Shown here piece by piece: positions 63,239 to 64,000 of a stretch of 64,000 nucleotides of DNA; positions within the stretch are counted from its first letter, which is position 1; every line of letters begins with the position of its first letter. The stretch covers positions 1-64,000 of the forward strand of contig NZ_VFIA01000022.1 in NCBI RefSeq assembly GCF_014282275.1, in the 5' to 3' direction. A program made the position numbers and the translations under genes. The notes beneath the pieces were generated by a model. It worked only from the letters and a program-made list of their open reading frames with translations. It did not search any database and was not told the origin of the DNA. This DNA is from Spirosoma utsteinense. Its GTDB lineage: Bacteria; Bacteroidota; Bacteroidia; Cytophagales; Spirosomataceae.

Positions 63239-63817
63239 TTAACGGTTATCGAACTCCTCAGAAAAGGAATCGGCAGGTTTTATAGCGCAGTCAGACGAGA
63301 GGGCGGAGATTTTCTGACTGGTTATCAGTAGCCGGGCGCTTTGGGCCAACTGACAATCAGTCGTATAGCCGTTTCTATGAAGCGCAATGGCCATTATGTC
63401 GCCACTCGTCCAAATCGTGCTCCAACGCTGCATTGGCTTTTCAGTCTCCTTGTAGCAAAGTTGAAGGTTACTTATGGTCTTGCGAACACCCGGCCCATGT
63501 TGTGTTACAAAGGCGATGCTCAATGAATCGCTGAAGTCACAGGATAGTTTGAATAATATATTGTCGTAGAAGACAAGAATAACCCGGTTCACAAACAGTC
63601 CGGCAATTGGTACGGTAGTGGCTGTGAACGTACGAATATGGGTGCAGGGAAGCGCTATGGTTCCCTTAACGTAGGATACATCTTCTTCGATGAAGCCAAG
63701 CCGATTGAGTGAATCGGGTATTGTGAGACCTAGGACATAGTTTCCTAACCCGGTCACCTTCGACTGAGCCCTGCCCAGCATGGGGAACAAAATAACGAAG
63801 AGCAGCGCATACTTCAT
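63239..63817 (-). CDS. Exported hypothetical protein
   Basis: 192 aa from ATG 63817. An upstream in-frame TTG at 63922 would lie inside the preceding gene. Residues 1-17 are a signal peptide (cut near GRAQ). The mature part begins with KVTGLGNYVLGLTIPDSLNRLGFIEED and has several beta-strands and three cysteines. It may be a periplasmic or surface protein. I do not recognise a family. It begins 33 bases behind the stop of the next gene on the same strand. Confidence 0.6.
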   Translation of the reverse strand: MKYALLFVILFPMLGRAQSKVTGLGNYVLGLTIPDSLNRLGFIEEDVSYVKGTIALPCTHIRTFTATTVPIAGLFVNRVILVFYDNILFKLSCDFSDSLSIAFVTQHGPGVRKTISNLQLCYKETEKPMQRWSTIWTSGDIMAIALHRNGYTTDCQLAQSARLLITSQKISALSSDCAIKPADSFSEEFDNR

Positions 63818-63849
63818 TTGGCTACGTTTGAGGGTGGATGAGGTTGCTG

Positions 63850-64000
63850 CTACTTTACTGCTGCAAATACGCCACTGCCCCGCAGCCGCGCGACCCGAAT
63901 TCCCGACAAATTTTTGTGCCAAAGTACATAGTCGCTCAGGGGGTAGGGGGTGACAACTACCTCTCCCTGCTCGGAGGACGCGTGCATGAGGTGAATGCGC
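63850..64000 (-). CDS. C-terminal end of a DUF1460/NlpC-P60-like amidase, partial
   Basis: The last 49 codons of a gene that enters from the right edge, stop TAG at 63850-63852. RIHLMHASSEQGEVVV followed by PLSDYVLWHKNLSGIRVARL matches the closing segment of DUF1460 (N-acetylmuramoyl-L-alanine amidase-like) proteins, which end in IHAS..G.V....PL.DYL....GI.V.R. NlpC/P60 domains share part of this. Such enzymes cut peptidoglycan. The active site lies outside the window, so this is a reasonable but unproven call. Confidence 0.55.
   Translation of the reverse strand, partial: RIHLMHASSEQGEVVVTPYPLSDYVLWHKNLSGIRVARLRGSGVFAAVK

Noticed and set aside
63818-63922. Longer version of the 63239-63817 gene starting at a TTG
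   Set aside because: The extra part would overlap the stop-containing end of the preceding gene, and the ATG at 63817 is followed by a good signal peptide.

Overview
The window looks like a chromosomal segment of a Bacteroidota bacterium, most likely a Cytophagales member of the Spirosoma type. The evidence is the gliding-motility permease GldF, a TonB receptor paired with DUF4249, DUF4199 and DUF349 proteins, a LytTR/LytS-type two-component pair, TAnnTTTG-type -7 promoter boxes and weak Shine-Dalgarno sites. This assignment rests on gene families, not on a database search.

Layout. The left edge holds the 3' end of a 5S rRNA and its terminator. Positions 0.25-4.0 kb carry three co-directional envelope glycosyltransferases (GT9, ArnT-like, GtrB-like GT2), followed by an orphan protein at 4.0-4.7 kb. 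From 5.2 to 28.0 kb lies a large exopolysaccharide/capsule region. It has a sugar-nucleotide epimerase, a CpsB/YwqE-type PHP phosphatase, a Wzi-type outer-membrane protein, a DUF4249/TonB receptor pair and a secreted GH99/WbsX-like protein. A minus-strand series starting at wza (28.0 kb) then runs through a Wzc-type tyrosine kinase, a WcaJ-like initiating sugar transferase, a flippase, a pyruvyl transferase, several GT4/GT2 enzymes, a Wzy-like polymerase and two hexapeptide acyltransferases. A broken gmd remnant sits inside it. The middle of this series (about 14.5-22.5 kb) is visibly more AT-rich than its surroundings, as is usual for exchangeable glycan loci. Together these genes could initiate a lipid-linked repeat unit, extend, decorate, flip, polymerise and export it.

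From 28.5 to 48.4 kb come an unrecognised outer-membrane barrel/surface-protein pair, a Gre-type factor, a sorbosone-type dehydrogenase, an oxidoreductase, an alcohol dehydrogenase, gcvH, a dihydroorotase homologue lacking zinc ligands, two DUF4199 membrane proteins, gldF, a VanZ protein, a TPR protein, gnd, a fatty acid desaturase, a secreted nuclease, a membrane O-glycosyltransferase with TPRs and a PAS histidine kinase. From 48.4 to 60.7 kb are an RluA-family pseudouridine synthase, a GH3 glycosidase divergent from a Nudix-type regulator across a perfect palindrome, a LytS/LytTR pair, a haem-containing sugar dehydrogenase, a GH88/105 hydrolase preceded by a perfect 16-bp inverted repeat, pdxH and a DUF349 protein. 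The last 3 kb begin with an unusual tRNA (UGU anticodon, long variable arm) and continue as a sparsely coding stretch with small orphan genes, ending in a partial gene that resembles a peptidoglycan amidase C-terminus.

The most notable non-coding signals are two nested double-palindrome elements (49.6 and 54.8 kb), the Nudix-regulator operator candidate, the GH88 inverted repeat, the palindromic -7 box shared by pdxH and the DUF349 gene, and the class II-like tRNA-Thr. I did not find a CRISPR array, an intact transposase, a phage or a recognisable defence system.
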